Below, one piece after another: positions 53,594-63,629 of a stretch of DNA of 64,000 bases. Positions within the stretch are counted from its first letter, which is position 1. Every line of letters starts with the position of its first letter. Made by a program: the position numbers and the translations under genes. The DNA is taken from contig NZ_JAJSDX010000008.1 in NCBI RefSeq assembly GCF_021272205.1, positions 1 to 64,000 of the forward strand, read 5' to 3'. Origin of the DNA: Pantoea sp. Mb-10 (lineage in GTDB: Bacteria; Pseudomonadota; Gammaproteobacteria; Enterobacterales; Enterobacteriaceae). The notes under the pieces were generated by a model, which saw only the letters and a list, made by a program, of their open reading frames with translations, did not search any database and was not told the origin of the DNA.

Positions 53594-54843
53594 GTTCTTC
53601 GGCAATACATTGTAAAAGCGCCACAGCAGAGCGCGAAATAGACCACATAGGTCGCCAGATAAGCTTGCGCTGCGCCTGTGGCCCCGTGCAAGGGGATCAG
53701 CCAGTGTGCAAACGCGGTCAGCAGCACGAACTGGCTGACTTCGGTGAGAATATAGAAACGCAGCGACGCTTTGGCTATTACCAAATACCCGAAAACGTAG
53801 GCGCCTACTTTGAATACGTCTCCGCACAGCTGCCAGACAAACAGGTCGCGCATGGCGGTAAACTTCGGTGAGAACAGCAGCCAGATGGCCACATCGCGCA
53901 GCAGCCACACGCAAAAGCTGGCGGCCGCCACCGCCGGCAGCACAAAGCGCAGCGCGCGGCCAATCTCGCGGGCGATCTCCCGCTTTTGCTCCAGACGCGC
54001 CAGCGTGGGTAGCAGCCAGACGCTGAACGTGGCGGTGATAAATTGTAAGTAGGCATCAGAAATGGTCGTGACGCTCTGCCACAGCCCCACCTGCGCCCAG
54101 CCCTGCTGCGCTGCCAGCAGATTTCGCATCATCACCCACGCGACGGGCAGCGTCACGGCGGTGATCAATGCCATCAGGGTAAATTTTGCCAGGTTTTTCA
54201 CCTGCGCGGGCTGCCATACCGGCACCAACCAGCGCAGCGGTAATTCAGCGCGATGATGGCGCAGCCGGATAACTGCCGGTATCACCAGCATCGCTGGCAC
54301 CAGCGCCAGGCCCACCAACGCACCGGCGTAGCCGCCAATCCACCAGCACAGCACATAGCCGATCACCCCGAGCAGGCTGCCGAAGATCAGGGCCAGCGCA
54401 TTCCCGCGCGCATCGCGGAAGCCTTTGAGCAGCGCCAGCGCCAGGTTAGCCCAGGCGATACCCATCTGCAGGAAGGCGACAATGCGCACGACGTTCGCAT
54501 ACCGTTCGTGGCCGAAGAGCGCGTGGCTGATCGGCGCGGCCGCCAGCAGAAAAATCAGTGCCACCAGGCTGGAAAAGCCCAGCACCATGGCTGACGCAGA
54601 GCCGGTTAACGCGCGCAGCCGCGCGGGCTGCGCGCGAAATTGCGCCACATAGGTGGTCACGCCGTTAAAAATACCGGCGCCCGCCAGCACGCCGAGCACG
54701 GTGATAAGCTGACGGAAATTCCCCGCCTGCCCCACCCCTTCCGGGCCAAAGCTTATCGCCAACAGCTTCACCACCAGCAAACCGGCAGCAATCTTCACCA
54801 GCGTAGAGCTGGCGGTCCAAACCGACGCTTTTGCCAGCGACAT
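53590..54843 (-). CDS. wzxE: ECA lipid III flippase WzxE
   Basis: WzxE flips lipid III across the inner membrane. It is a 417-residue MATE/Wzx-type protein with about 12 helices; start MSLAKASVWTASSTLVKI and internal LLGVIGYVLCWWIGGYAGALVG. It shares one base with the end of wecE (TGATG) and four with wecF. Confidence 0.95.
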   Translation of the reverse strand: MSLAKASVWTASSTLVKIAAGLLVVKLLAISFGPEGVGQAGNFRQLITVLGVLAGAGIFNGVTTYVAQFRAQPARLRALTGSASAMVLGFSSLVALIFLLAAAPISHALFGHERYANVVRIVAFLQMGIAWANLALALLKGFRDARGNALALIFGSLLGVIGYVLCWWIGGYAGALVGLALVPAMLVIPAVIRLRHHRAELPLRWLVPVWQPAQVKNLAKFTLMALITAVTLPVAWVMMRNLLAAQQGWAQVGLWQSVTTISDAYLQFITATFSVWLLPTLARLEQKREIAREIGRALRFVLPAVAAASFCVWLLRDVAIWLLFSPKFTAMRDLFVWQLCGDVFKVGAYVFGYLVIAKASLRFYILTEVSQFVLLTAFAHWLIPLHGATGAAQAYLATYVVYFALCCGAFTMYCRRT

Positions 54844-55973
54844 CAGGCGAAGAAACTCAGCAGCGAACTGATCACCGTGCGCTGATTGTTATCCGACAGG
54901 TTATAGAACAGCGGCAAACGCAGCAGACGCTCGCTTTCGCGCGTCGTGTGTACATCTTGGCCGTGGAAACGACCAAAACGCTGTCCCGCAGGCGATGTGT
55001 GCAGCGGAATGTAGTGGAACACGGTTAAAATTTCTGCTTCTTTCATCCAGTTTATCAGCGCGTGGCGATCGTCGCTGTCGCGCAGCTTAAGGTAAAACAT
55101 GTGCGCATTGTGACGCACGTGCGTTGGCACGACCGGCAGTTCGATGCGTCCCTGCGCGGCCAGCGGCTGAAGCGCCGAGTGATAGCGCTGCCAGAGCCGC
55201 AAACGCTGTTGATTGATGGGCTCAGCGGCCTCCAACTGCGCCCACAGATAGGCTGCCTGCAGATCGGCCATCAGATAGCTGGAGCCGATATCACGCCACG
55301 TGTATTTATCCACCTGACCGCGGAAAAACTGGCTGCGATTGGTGCCTTTCTCGCGAATGATTTCCGCCCGCTCCACCAGCGCGGCATCATTAATCAATGT
55401 TGCTCCGCCTTCGCCGCCGGCCGTGTAGTTTTTCGTTTCATGGAAGCTAAAGCAACCGATGTGACCAATGGTCCCCAGTGCACGGCCTTTGTACTGCGAC
55501 ATCACGCCCTGCGCGGCATCCTCAATCACATACAGCTGGTGTTTGGCCGCCAGCGCCATAATGGTATCCATCTCACAGGCCACCCCCGCGTAATGCACCG
55601 GCACGATGGCGCGCGTTTTGGGGGTAATCGCCGCTTCGATTAGCGTTTCGTCAATGTTGAGCGTATCCGGGCGGATATCGACAAACACAATGGTCGCCCC
55701 GCGCAGCACAAAAGCATTGGCCGTTGAGACAAAGGTGTAGCTCGGCATGATCACCTCGTCACCCGGCTGAATATCCAGCAGCAGCGCCGCCATCTCCAGC
55801 GATGCGGTACAGGAAGGCGTCAAGAGCACCTTTCTGCTGCCGAAGTGCTGCTCCATCCACTGCTGGCAGCGGCGCGTAAATCCACCATCGCCGCACAGCT
55901 TGCCGCTGGACATCGCCGACTGCATATAATCAAGTTCAGTGCCCACAACCGGGGGCGCATTAAAAGGGATCAT
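54843..55973 (-). CDS. wecE: TDP-4-oxo-6-deoxyglucose aminotransferase WecE
   Basis: WecE makes TDP-4-amino-4,6-dideoxygalactose, the precursor of Fuc4NAc, with PLP. The 376 residues show the PLP lysine in FHETKNYTAGGEGG, the DegT/DnrJ signature PVHYAGVACEMD and EDAAQGV. Its substrate needs a TDP-glucose dehydratase, which this operon lacks. Start overlaps the wecD stop. Confidence 0.96.
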   Translation of the reverse strand: MIPFNAPPVVGTELDYMQSAMSSGKLCGDGGFTRRCQQWMEQHFGSRKVLLTPSCTASLEMAALLLDIQPGDEVIMPSYTFVSTANAFVLRGATIVFVDIRPDTLNIDETLIEAAITPKTRAIVPVHYAGVACEMDTIMALAAKHQLYVIEDAAQGVMSQYKGRALGTIGHIGCFSFHETKNYTAGGEGGATLINDAALVERAEIIREKGTNRSQFFRGQVDKYTWRDIGSSYLMADLQAAYLWAQLEAAEPINQQRLRLWQRYHSALQPLAAQGRIELPVVPTHVRHNAHMFYLKLRDSDDRHALINWMKEAEILTVFHYIPLHTSPAGQRFGRFHGQDVHTTRESERLLRLPLFYNLSDNNQRTVISSLLSFFA

Positions 55974-56668
55974 GGTGCCTTCCTGTAAAACCAGTACGCG
56001 GTGCTCTCGAGTCGGGCACCGCTGCGGAGGTAGAGTCGCATTGCCGTGAGATTGCTGAGCTGTGTGGCAACGTGCAGCCGTTCCAACTGGCGGGCCCGTC
56101 CCCAGTCTGCCGCCGCCAGCAGTAGACGCTGACCCACGCCGCAGCCCTGCGCTTCCGGTAGCACCGCCAGTAAGCCAATCCGCATGTCACCGTCGGCTTC
56201 CCGCATCGACACAAACCCCTGTAGCGCACCGTGTTCATCACAGGCGATCAAACATTGATGGTCGAAGGTGCCGCGCACGGCATTCTCAACCCACTGCGCA
56301 TAGAAGCGTCCGCTGTCCTCAGGCTGAAACCAGGGCGCGCGGAAGCGGCTCAGGCTAAACGCCTGCTGCGCAGCGCGGCGCAGCGCGGGAATGTGCGCTT
56401 CACGCGCAATGCGGACACCGGTTTGCCGTTCAGTACGTTTGAGCGTGATGGCAAGATCCGCCTCACCCTCTACCAGGTGGAAGCCGTGCTCCCCCAGCGC
56501 ATCAATCACGTCGCTGCGCGCAGCGGGCACTTTAGTCTGCCACAGCGCGTAAGGCTGCGTGAGCGCCTGCGCTAACGGGGTTTCCCCGTCCAGCGTCAGG
56601 CGCGCGCAAGATTGATCAAAAAAAGCGCTCTCCCATTCCAGAGACGCGACATTGACGTAAACAGACAT
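55970..56668 (-). CDS. wecD: TDP-fucosamine acetyltransferase WecD
   Basis: WecD acetylates TDP-4-amino-4,6-dideoxygalactose to TDP-Fuc4NAc. It has 232 residues with a C-terminal GNAT domain whose acetyl-CoA motif A is IGLLAVLPEAQGCGVGQRLL. It lies 73 bases after wecC. In E. coli rffG and rffH would stand in that gap. Confidence 0.93.
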   Translation of the reverse strand: MSVYVNVASLEWESAFFDQSCARLTLDGETPLAQALTQPYALWQTKVPAARSDVIDALGEHGFHLVEGEADLAITLKRTERQTGVRIAREAHIPALRRAAQQAFSLSRFRAPWFQPEDSGRFYAQWVENAVRGTFDHQCLIACDEHGALQGFVSMREADGDMRIGLLAVLPEAQGCGVGQRLLLAAADWGRARQLERLHVATQLSNLTAMRLYLRSGARLESTAYWFYRKAP

Positions 56669-56741
56669 GGAGCTCCCGGCTTAAACGTGGGGCGTGGCTA
56701 TGCTATCGGCCACCCCCTTTTGGCGTTGGCAGCGCGGGGCG

Positions 56742-58001
56742 CTAGCGCCAGACGCCTTTGGTATCAACAATCCACGGCTGGGTGACGCGTTCGGCCGGAA
56801 TGGCACGAAACGCCGCATGATCCACCAGCATCACCACGATATCCGCCTGCTGCAGCGCCTGCTGCGTGGAAACCAGCGTCGCTTCGTGCGCCAGCCGCGC
56901 GGGCAAGGTGTCGACGTGCGGCTCCACGACCCACGTTGTGCCGCTGTGCCACGCAGCAATGAGATGCGCCACCGTCATCGCCGGGCTTTCCCGGAGATCG
57001 TCGATGTTGGGTTTAAAGGCCAGGCCGAAGCAGGCGATAGTCACTTCACTGGCGCGTTTCCCGCTTTGGGTCAGACACTCCGCCAGCGCCTGCTTTACGC
57101 GGTCCAGCACCCAGCCGGGCTTGCTGTCATTCACTTCGCGGGCCGTGCGAATCAGGCGCGCCTGCTGCGGATTTTGCGCCACGATGAACCAGGGATCGAC
57201 CGCGATACAGTGGCCGCCGACGCCCGGTCCGGGCTGCAAAATATTGACGCGCGGATGGCGGTTCGCCAGCGCAATCAATTCCCAGACGTTGATGTTCTGT
57301 TCGGCGCAGATCAGCGACAGCTCATTGGCAAACGCGATATTCACATCGCGAAAGCTGTTTTCCGTGAGCTTGCACAGCTCGGCGGTGCGCGCGTGGGTTT
57401 CCACACATTCACCGCGCAGGAACAGGCGATAAAGCGCACTGGCGCGCGCCGAGCAGGCGGGCGTCATTCCGCCGATAACGCGATCGTTTTCCAGCAGTTC
57501 CACCATAACATTGCCTGGAAGAACGCGTTCAGGACAGTAAGCGACAAACACATCGACATCGTCGCCCTGATGCGGGAAGCGCAAATCCGGGCGCGCCTCG
57601 GCCAGCCACGTCGCCATGCGTTCGGTGGTGCCCACCGGCGAGGTGGATTCAAGAATCACCAAATCGCCCTTTTTCAGTACGGGTGCCAGCGACAGCGCGG
57701 CGGCTTTCACATAGCTGAGATCCGGCTGGTGGTCGCCCATAAACGGCGTGGGTACGGCAATCAAAAAAGCGTCCGCCGCTTCAACCTGCGTGGTGGCACG
57801 CAGATGCCCGCTGTGCACCGCCGCACGCACCACGTCACCGAGCTCTGGCTCAACGATGTGGATTTCACCGCGATTGATGGTCTCGACGGCGCGAACGTTG
57901 ATGTCCACGCCAATGACGTTGATTCCCTTTGAGGCAAAAACGGCTGCGGTTGGCAGCCCAATGTAGCCCAGTCCGATTACGGAAATGGTTTCAAAACTCA
58001 T
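56742..58001 (-). CDS. wecC: UDP-ManNAc dehydrogenase WecC
   Basis: WecC oxidises UDP-N-acetylmannosamine to UDP-ManNAcA with NAD. The start [19 protein letters not shown] gives 419 residues (420 in E. coli). The NAD loop GLGYIGLP (residues 10-17), [21 protein letters not shown] with the catalytic cysteine, and [13 protein letters not shown] are seen. It overlaps wecB by four bases. Confidence 0.96.
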   Translation of the reverse strand: MSFETISVIGLGYIGLPTAAVFASKGINVIGVDINVRAVETINRGEIHIVEPELGDVVRAAVHSGHLRATTQVEAADAFLIAVPTPFMGDHQPDLSYVKAAALSLAPVLKKGDLVILESTSPVGTTERMATWLAEARPDLRFPHQGDDVDVFVAYCPERVLPGNVMVELLENDRVIGGMTPACSARASALYRLFLRGECVETHARTAELCKLTENSFRDVNIAFANELSLICAEQNINVWELIALANRHPRVNILQPGPGVGGHCIAVDPWFIVAQNPQQARLIRTAREVNDSKPGWVLDRVKQALAECLTQSGKRASEVTIACFGLAFKPNIDDLRESPAMTVAHLIAAWHSGTTWVVEPHVDTLPARLAHEATLVSTQQALQQADIVVMLVDHAAFRAIPAERVTQPWIVDTKGVWR

Positions 58002-59128
58002 GTTTTTACTCTGTGTTGTTTCAGGGCCTGCAAAATACGCGCGCACGCCGTGCCATCGCCGTACGGGTTGTGGGCGCGGCTCATTCTGTGCCAGGCGTCG
58101 GCGTCGTCAAGCAGCACGCTGACTTCCGCCACAATTTTGTTGACGTCAGTGCCGACCAGTTTCACCGTGCCAGCGTCCACTGCTTCGGGGCGCTCGGTGG
58201 TTTCACGCATCACCAGCACCGGCTTGCCGAGCGAGGGCGCCTCTTCCTGAATGCCGCCGGAGTCGGTCAAAATTAACCATGCGCGGTTCATCAGCCAGAC
58301 AAACGGCAGATACTCCTGCGGCTCGATCAGGATGATGTTATCAATGCCGCTTAAAATCCGGTTTACCGGCTCGCTGACGTTAGGGTTGAGGTGCACCGGA
58401 TAGACGATTTGCACCTGCGGATGCTGACGGGCAATCTGCGCCAGCGCGCTGCAGATACGCTCAAAGCCACCACCAAAGCTTTCACGTCGGTGTCCTGTAA
58501 CCAGAATGAGCTTCTTTTCGGCGTCGAGGAAAGGATAGCGTGCCGCCAAACGCGCATTGATATCAGCGTCGTCCAGCACCCGATCGCGCACCCACAGTAA
58601 TGCATCAATTACCGTATTACCGGTGACAAAAATGCTGCCGTCGGGCAAATTCTCACGCAGCAGATTCATCCGCGAGGTTGCGGTAGGCGTGAAGTGGTAG
58701 CTTGCCAGGTGCCCCGTTAGCGTGCGATTGGCCTCTTCCGGCCACGGCGACAGCAGGTTACCGGTGCGCAAGCCCGCTTCAACGTGGCCCACCGGGATAC
58801 GGTGATAAAACGCCGCCAGGCTGGCGGCCAACGTGGTGGTGGTGTCGCCGTGAACCAGCACGACATCTGGCTGGAAATCCGCCAGTACCGTTTTCATGCC
58901 CAGCAGAATGCGGCTGGTGATTTCTGTCAGACCCTGCTCCGGGCGCATGATATTGAGATCATAGTCGGGACGCAGCTGGAACAGACGAAGCACCTGATCG
59001 AGCATTTCGCGATGTTGAGCAGTGACGCACAGACGCGATTCAAACGCCGCATCCTCCGCCAGCGCCTGCACCAGCGGCGCCATCTTGATTGCTTCAGGGC
59101 GGGTGCCAAATACGGTCAAAACTTTCAC
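57998..59128 (-). CDS. wecB: UDP-GlcNAc 2-epimerase WecB
   Basis: WecB interconverts UDP-GlcNAc and UDP-ManNAc. A GTG start ([16 protein letters not shown]) gives 376 residues, the E. coli length; the longer frame upstream lies within wzzE. Family stretches [26 protein letters not shown] and [17 protein letters not shown] are intact. It begins ten bases after wzzE. Confidence 0.96.
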   Translation of the reverse strand: MKVLTVFGTRPEAIKMAPLVQALAEDAAFESRLCVTAQHREMLDQVLRLFQLRPDYDLNIMRPEQGLTEITSRILLGMKTVLADFQPDVVLVHGDTTTTLAASLAAFYHRIPVGHVEAGLRTGNLLSPWPEEANRTLTGHLASYHFTPTATSRMNLLRENLPDGSIFVTGNTVIDALLWVRDRVLDDADINARLAARYPFLDAEKKLILVTGHRRESFGGGFERICSALAQIARQHPQVQIVYPVHLNPNVSEPVNRILSGIDNIILIEPQEYLPFVWLMNRAWLILTDSGGIQEEAPSLGKPVLVMRETTERPEAVDAGTVKLVGTDVNKIVAEVSVLLDDADAWHRMSRAHNPYGDGTACARILQALKQHRVKT

Positions 59129-59138
59129 GTGGCTTCTC

Positions 59139-60188
59139 TTAATGGCTGGGGGTGGAGGCAGCGCGCGGCCGACGCGCCAGCGCCACGCCTGCACCGAACA
59201 GCGCGCCAATGACGCCCCACATGACCATCATGAACAGGCGACGCGGGCTATCGCGCGATACCGGCTCTTCTGGCGTACGCAGATAGCGGTACGTCTGGAA
59301 CTGTTTATCCAGACGCGGTCCCGCCTGAAGCGTGCTCAGCATCGCTCTGTTTTGATCATAGCTCAAATCATAGGCAGGCCCGCTGGCCTGCAGTGTTTCC
59401 AGCTGTGCGCGTAACATGCGCTGGCCCAACAGGAAGCGATCGCTGTCTGGCAGGGCATCCCCTGAAACGGGGGCGCGATTTTCTTCAATACCCTGCTGGC
59501 TGGCCACGCTGAGCGCCTGTTCAATGCGCTGACGCTGGCGGTCAAAAACGGCCTGCGCCACTTCCTGCTGCCGCTTGACCTGCGCCTGCAGCTGCTCGCT
59601 GCGTGCTTGCCATGCTCCCTGTAACTCTGCGTTCAAGTGGCGAGCTGCACGCTCGCTGGCATACGCCACGTATTGACGCAGCAGATTGTTGGCATCGCTG
59701 GCGGTTTCGGCCACCAGTTTGATGGTGTCGCGCACGTTGTGGGCGGCGTCAGCCGGGGTGTACTGAATATTGTTAATGAGATCGTCCAGCAGCGCGGCAT
59801 CGTTGTGCGCGTTGCCGCTTTTACGGCTTTTGTAATAATCGGTTTGCTGCCAGAAGTCGCGGCGCGTATCCCACGAGGCCAGTTGCATGGTGAGCTCCTG
59901 ATACACTTCATCCATGACCGTTGGCGCAGGCGTGCTGAGATTCAGCGTGTTGGTGCGCATATCCAGATTATTTAAAAACTGCTGTTGTACGAAGAAGTCG
60001 CCCAGCATGTTTACCGTGGGGCGATCGGTGACGGCGGTGGTGCTCCAGGCCTGCTTCATCAGCATAGAGGCCAGCCATGCGAGCAGGGCAAAGAGCAGCG
60101 CAAAGCCGATAATCCAGCGCTTACCACGCCACAGTGTGCAGCCGAGGCCACGCACATCCAGTTCGTTCTCCACAACGACAGAGGTCAT
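59139..60188 (-). CDS. wzzE: ECA chain length determinant WzzE
   Basis: WzzE sets ECA chain length. Two membrane helices, near residues 30-47 ([17 protein letters not shown]) and 320-340 ([21 protein letters not shown]), flank a long periplasmic coiled region; the Pro-rich motif near the second helix is reduced ([13 protein letters not shown]). Length is 349 residues. It follows wecA by 21 bases. Confidence 0.94.
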   Translation of the reverse strand: MTSVVVENELDVRGLGCTLWRGKRWIIGFALLFALLAWLASMLMKQAWSTTAVTDRPTVNMLGDFFVQQQFLNNLDMRTNTLNLSTPAPTVMDEVYQELTMQLASWDTRRDFWQQTDYYKSRKSGNAHNDAALLDDLINNIQYTPADAAHNVRDTIKLVAETASDANNLLRQYVAYASERAARHLNAELQGAWQARSEQLQAQVKRQQEVAQAVFDRQRQRIEQALSVASQQGIEENRAPVSGDALPDSDRFLLGQRMLRAQLETLQASGPAYDLSYDQNRAMLSTLQAGPRLDKQFQTYRYLRTPEEPVSRDSPRRLFMMVMWGVIGALFGAGVALARRPRAASTPSH

Positions 60189-60209
60189 AATGCGTCCTTA
60201 TTCAGGTAC

Positions 60210-61313
60210 TTATCTGGGTAATTTATTTTTATCTTCGCTACTGCTGTGCCAGCGACGTTTAATGCGGCGAATTTTACGCGCCACGCGCCAGGCGTGTTTC
60301 AGGCAGTAGCCATACAGCAGAAAGGCCAGCAGGAAGAGCATCAGCATGACCCATTCGGGGATAAACGCGAGGTATTCGCCCAAGACGCCAATGCCCGCCA
60401 GAATGGCTGCCGCAGCCGTAATCAGTACAAACGCCTGACGAGAAGTAAACCCCGCGCGCATGATCAAATGGTGAATGTGCTGGCGATCGGCCGAGAAGGG
60501 ACTCATGCCTTTACGCAGGCGACGATACATGATGGCAACCATGTCCATCAGCGGGATCGCGATCAGCCACAGCGCCGTGACGGGCGTAATAGGATGGCTC
60601 AGACCCTGGGTGGTTTCCAACAGGATCCAGATAATGGTGAACCCAATCATGGTGCTGCCGGCGTCGCCCATGAACACTTTGTAGCGCCGACCAATCAGCC
60701 CAAGATTCAATAAAATATAGGGTATCGTGGCGGCAATCATGGCAAAGCACCACATCGCCAGGCTGGTTTGCCCGTCGAAATAAAGAATGATGCCCATGGC
60801 GGCGAACGTCACGCTGGAGAGCCCGCCCAGCAGGCCATCAATGCCGTCGACCATGTTGAACGCGTTGATGGCTGCCCACACGGCAAACAGCGTCAGCACA
60901 TAGCCGAAAGGCCCGACAATAAGCTCAACGGGGCCAATGATGAATCCGAGGCTCAACAGATAGAGTTTGGCGCCCACCATCATGATTACGGCGACAATGG
61001 CCTGTACCATGGCGCGAATCTTCACGCTGATGTCAAAGCGGTCGTCCAGTGCGCCGACCAGCACCAGTACGCCAGCGCAGCTCAAGTAAAGCAGCGCGTG
61101 CGGCAGATAATAATTGGTAATAGCGAAAGCGAAGCAGATCCCGGCGTACACAGAGATGCCTCCCACGAGCGGGATAGCACCATGATGGCGTTTTCTGGAG
61201 TTTGGCGTGTCAACAAGCCCAATTTTTTTAGCTGCTTTACGAGCAAAAAACAGAAACGCTAAAGTAAAAAGGAAAACTAAACCAAGCTCAGTACTCATAG
61301 TGAGTAAATTCAC
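60210..61313 (-). CDS. wecA: UDP-GlcNAc:undecaprenyl-phosphate GlcNAc-1-P transferase WecA
   Basis: WecA starts ECA synthesis, and in many strains O antigen, by forming undecaprenyl-PP-GlcNAc. A GTG start (MNLLTMSTELGL) gives 367 residues as in E. coli. The catalytic GALDDRFD, the NMVDGIDGLLGG and the HIHHL motif in DRQHIHHLIMRAG are present, with eleven helices expected. A TATAAT (minus strand, 61443-61448) between rho and wecA may be the operon's -10. Confidence 0.96.
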   Translation of the reverse strand: MNLLTMSTELGLVFLFTLAFLFFARKAAKKIGLVDTPNSRKRHHGAIPLVGGISVYAGICFAFAITNYYLPHALLYLSCAGVLVLVGALDDRFDISVKIRAMVQAIVAVIMMVGAKLYLLSLGFIIGPVELIVGPFGYVLTLFAVWAAINAFNMVDGIDGLLGGLSSVTFAAMGIILYFDGQTSLAMWCFAMIAATIPYILLNLGLIGRRYKVFMGDAGSTMIGFTIIWILLETTQGLSHPITPVTALWLIAIPLMDMVAIMYRRLRKGMSPFSADRQHIHHLIMRAGFTSRQAFVLITAAAAILAGIGVLGEYLAFIPEWVMLMLFLLAFLLYGYCLKHAWRVARKIRRIKRRWHSSSEDKNKLPR

Positions 61314-61485
61314 GTTAACGCTCTCAGCTAAAATCATGGGCAACCATACGCAAGGTCGCAGCCATTGCCCTATATCCTTAGTCCGAATTCTGCCGACGAG
61401 GCGTCTGATTGTATAAAAAACCAGCACGCTTTCGGCACAATCATTATAGTGCTTCCTGACTGGGCTAATCCTAATGCCCATAAAT

Positions 61486-61513
61486 GAAAAACGCCACGTT
61501 AAGGCGTGGCGTT
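61486..61513 (-). terminator. rho gene terminator
   Basis: AACGCCACG and CGTGGCGTT pair over 9 bp with a six-base loop; on the minus strand the stem is followed by a T-run. It lies about 60 bases after the rho stop, ahead of the wecA promoter region. Confidence 0.88.
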
Positions 61514-61575
61514 AGCAAAAAATTAGCAAATTGTGCAAGCGCGTGGGCGCGGTTAAGCGCCCTGTGTAGCGCCGT

Positions 61576-62835
61576 TTACGAGCGCTTCATCATGTCGAAG
61601 AATTCGTCATTGGTTTTGGTCATTGCCAATTTGTTGATGAGGAATTCCATCGCGTCAATTTCACCCATTGGATGGATAATTTTGCGCAAGATCCACATCT
61701 TCTGCAGCTCTTCCTGCGAGGTGAGCAGCTCTTCTTTACGCGTACCTGAGCGGTTGTAGTCAATGGCTGGGAAGACGCGCTTCTCTGCAATTTTACGCGA
61801 CAGGTGCAGTTCCATGTTACCTGTACCTTTAAACTCTTCGTAGATGACTTCATCCATCTTGGAGCCGGTATCGACCAGCGCGGTGGCGATGATCGTCAAG
61901 CTACCGCCCTCTTCGACGTTACGTGCCGCACCAAAGAAGCGCTTCGGGCGGTGCAGGGCATTCGCGTCCACACCACCGGTCAACACTTTACCAGAAGCCG
62001 GTACCACGGTGTTGTAGGCGCGCGCCAGACGGGTAATCGAGTCAAGCAGGATAATAACGTCTTTTTTGTGCTCAACCAGGCGCTTGGCTTTTTCAATCAC
62101 CATTTCTGCAACTTGTACGTGGCGAGACGCGGGTTCGTCAAAGGTCGACGCGATCACTTCGCCTTTCACCAGACGCTGCATTTCGGTCACTTCTTCAGGA
62201 CGCTCATCGATCAGCAGCACCATCAGCACGCAGTCTGGATAGTTGTAAGCGATGCTCTGCGCAATGTTCTGCAGCAGCATGGTTTTACCGGCTTTTGGCG
62301 GTGCGACAATCAGGCCACGCTGACCACGCCCAATCGGCGAAGCAAGATCCAGCACGCGAGCGGTCAGATCTTCGGTAGAGCCGTTACCGCGCTCCATACG
62401 CAAACGGTTGTTGGCGTGCAGCGGCGTCAGGTTTTCGAACAGAATCTTGTTGCGCGCGTTTTCCGGCTTGTCGTAGTTAACTTCGTTAACTTTCAACAGC
62501 GCAAAGTAGCGTTCACCTTCTTTCGGCGGGCGGATTTTGCCCGAGATGGTATCACCAGTGCGGAGGTTGAAGCGGCGAATTTGGCTGGGAGAAACGTAGA
62601 TATCATCAGGACCGGCGAGGTAGGAGCTGTCTCCAGAACGGAGGAAACCAAATCCATCCTGAAGTATCTCCAGCACACCATCACCAAAGATGTCTTCGCC
62701 ACTTTTCGCGTGCTGCTTGAGGATAGAGAAAATAATATCCTGCTTACGCATACGTGCCTGGTTTTCCAGCCCCATATTTTCGCCGAGGACAATCAGCTCA
62801 GAAACCGGCGTATTCTTTAATTCGGTAAGATTCAT
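61576..62835 (-). CDS. rho: transcription termination factor Rho
   Basis: Rho is the hexameric RNA helicase that ends transcription at rut sites. The 419 residues have the N-terminal helix bundle and OSB fold ([20 protein letters not shown]), Walker [12 protein letters not shown] near residue 178, Walker [17 protein letters not shown] and the R-loop [14 protein letters not shown]. It is essentially identical in length to E. coli Rho. Confidence 0.97.
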   Translation of the reverse strand: MNLTELKNTPVSELIVLGENMGLENQARMRKQDIIFSILKQHAKSGEDIFGDGVLEILQDGFGFLRSGDSSYLAGPDDIYVSPSQIRRFNLRTGDTISGKIRPPKEGERYFALLKVNEVNYDKPENARNKILFENLTPLHANNRLRMERGNGSTEDLTARVLDLASPIGRGQRGLIVAPPKAGKTMLLQNIAQSIAYNYPDCVLMVLLIDERPEEVTEMQRLVKGEVIASTFDEPASRHVQVAEMVIEKAKRLVEHKKDVIILLDSITRLARAYNTVVPASGKVLTGGVDANALHRPKRFFGAARNVEEGGSLTIIATALVDTGSKMDEVIYEEFKGTGNMELHLSRKIAEKRVFPAIDYNRSGTRKEELLTSQEELQKMWILRKIIHPMGEIDAMEFLINKLAMTKTNDEFFDMMKRS

Positions 62836-63181
62836 AGTGATGGGTTCTTAAACTCGGGGTAATTCTCGAAATGTTTGTCGTGAATGGTATGGCAAAAATT
62901 CCATGCCTGTTAATGGCTCTTTTTCGACTCTGCTCAACAGTTATCGTCAGATGTGGCGACAGGAAATGTGGAGACGGTCGAAAGGTGATGCCGAATGATG
63001 CTAGCCGTCAGATTGCCAAACCACGAAAACGTTCAAAGCGAGTAGGGTCTGACAAGGGAAAACTTTAGATGCAAACTACAAGGTAAGTGCGTAATGCAGT
63101 GTCGTCAAATTAACACGTCAAAAGGATGGCGTCCAGCAGTGGTGAAAAAATTCACCGCTGCTGGAAAACGCGGCAGCTGGC
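62836..63181 (-). other. rho leader and trxA-rho intergenic region
   Basis: A 346-base stretch without an assigned gene. It holds the trxA hairpin (63133-63164) and a long presumptive rho leader, in keeping with the autogenous attenuation of rho in E. coli. No frame resembling the E. coli rhoL peptide is recognised. An 18-codon frame (62848-62904, beginning MEFLPYHSR) ends 12 bases before rho but has a poorly placed ribosome site. Confidence 0.7.
63133..63164. terminator. hairpin after trxA
   Basis: CCAGCAGTGGTGAA and TTCACCGCTGCTGG form a 14-bp stem (one mismatch) with an AAAA loop, about 18 bases after the trxA stop. There is no T-run after it on the minus strand, so it may protect the 3' end or help Rho rather than terminate alone. 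Confidence 0.6.
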
Positions 63182-63514
63182 TTATGCCAGATTTGCGTTG
63201 AGAAACTCTTTCAGCTGACCTTTTGACAGGGCGCCGACTTTGGTTGCGGCCACTTCACCGTTCTTAAACAGCAGCAGGGTCGGAATACCGCGGATGCCAT
63301 ATTTTGGCGCGGTGCCCGGGTTGTCATCGATGTTCAACTTGGCGATAGTCAGCTTGCCGTCGTACTCATCGGCGATCTCATCGAGAATCGGGGCGATCAT
63401 TTTGCAAGGACCACACCACTCAGCCCAAAAATCAACCAGAGTGACACCGTCGGCTTTCAGCACGTCAGTCTCAAAACTGTCATCGGTCAAGTGAACGATT
63501 TTATCGCTGCTCAT
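63182..63514 (-). CDS. trxA: thioredoxin 1
   Basis: TrxA is the general cytoplasmic disulphide reductant. [14 protein letters not shown] gives 110 residues, one more than E. coli through an extra serine. The active site AEWCGPCKM (cysteines near 34 and 37) and the cis-proline GIPTLLLF are intact. It is divergent from rhlB, as in E. coli. Confidence 0.97.
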   Translation of the reverse strand: MSSDKIVHLTDDSFETDVLKADGVTLVDFWAEWCGPCKMIAPILDEIADEYDGKLTIAKLNIDDNPGTAPKYGIRGIPTLLLFKNGEVAATKVGALSKGQLKEFLNANLA

Positions 63515-63629
63515 GTTTAACTCCAAAAATTATGCCTGGCGAATTGGCGTAAAATAAACCATCTAGGTTAACTTTATTTCACCGGATACGCTTTCGTAAA
63601 GCGATAGTAAGCTGATATTCTACCACACT

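Noticed and set aside
56694-57932. A 412-codon plus-strand frame opposite wecC
   Set aside because: It lies fully antisense to wecC, lacks any recognisable domain and is His/Arg-rich, as expected from GC codon bias.
61804-62820. A 338-codon plus-strand frame opposite rho
   Set aside because: Rho fills the other strand with full conservation; the antisense frame has no ribosome site or motif.
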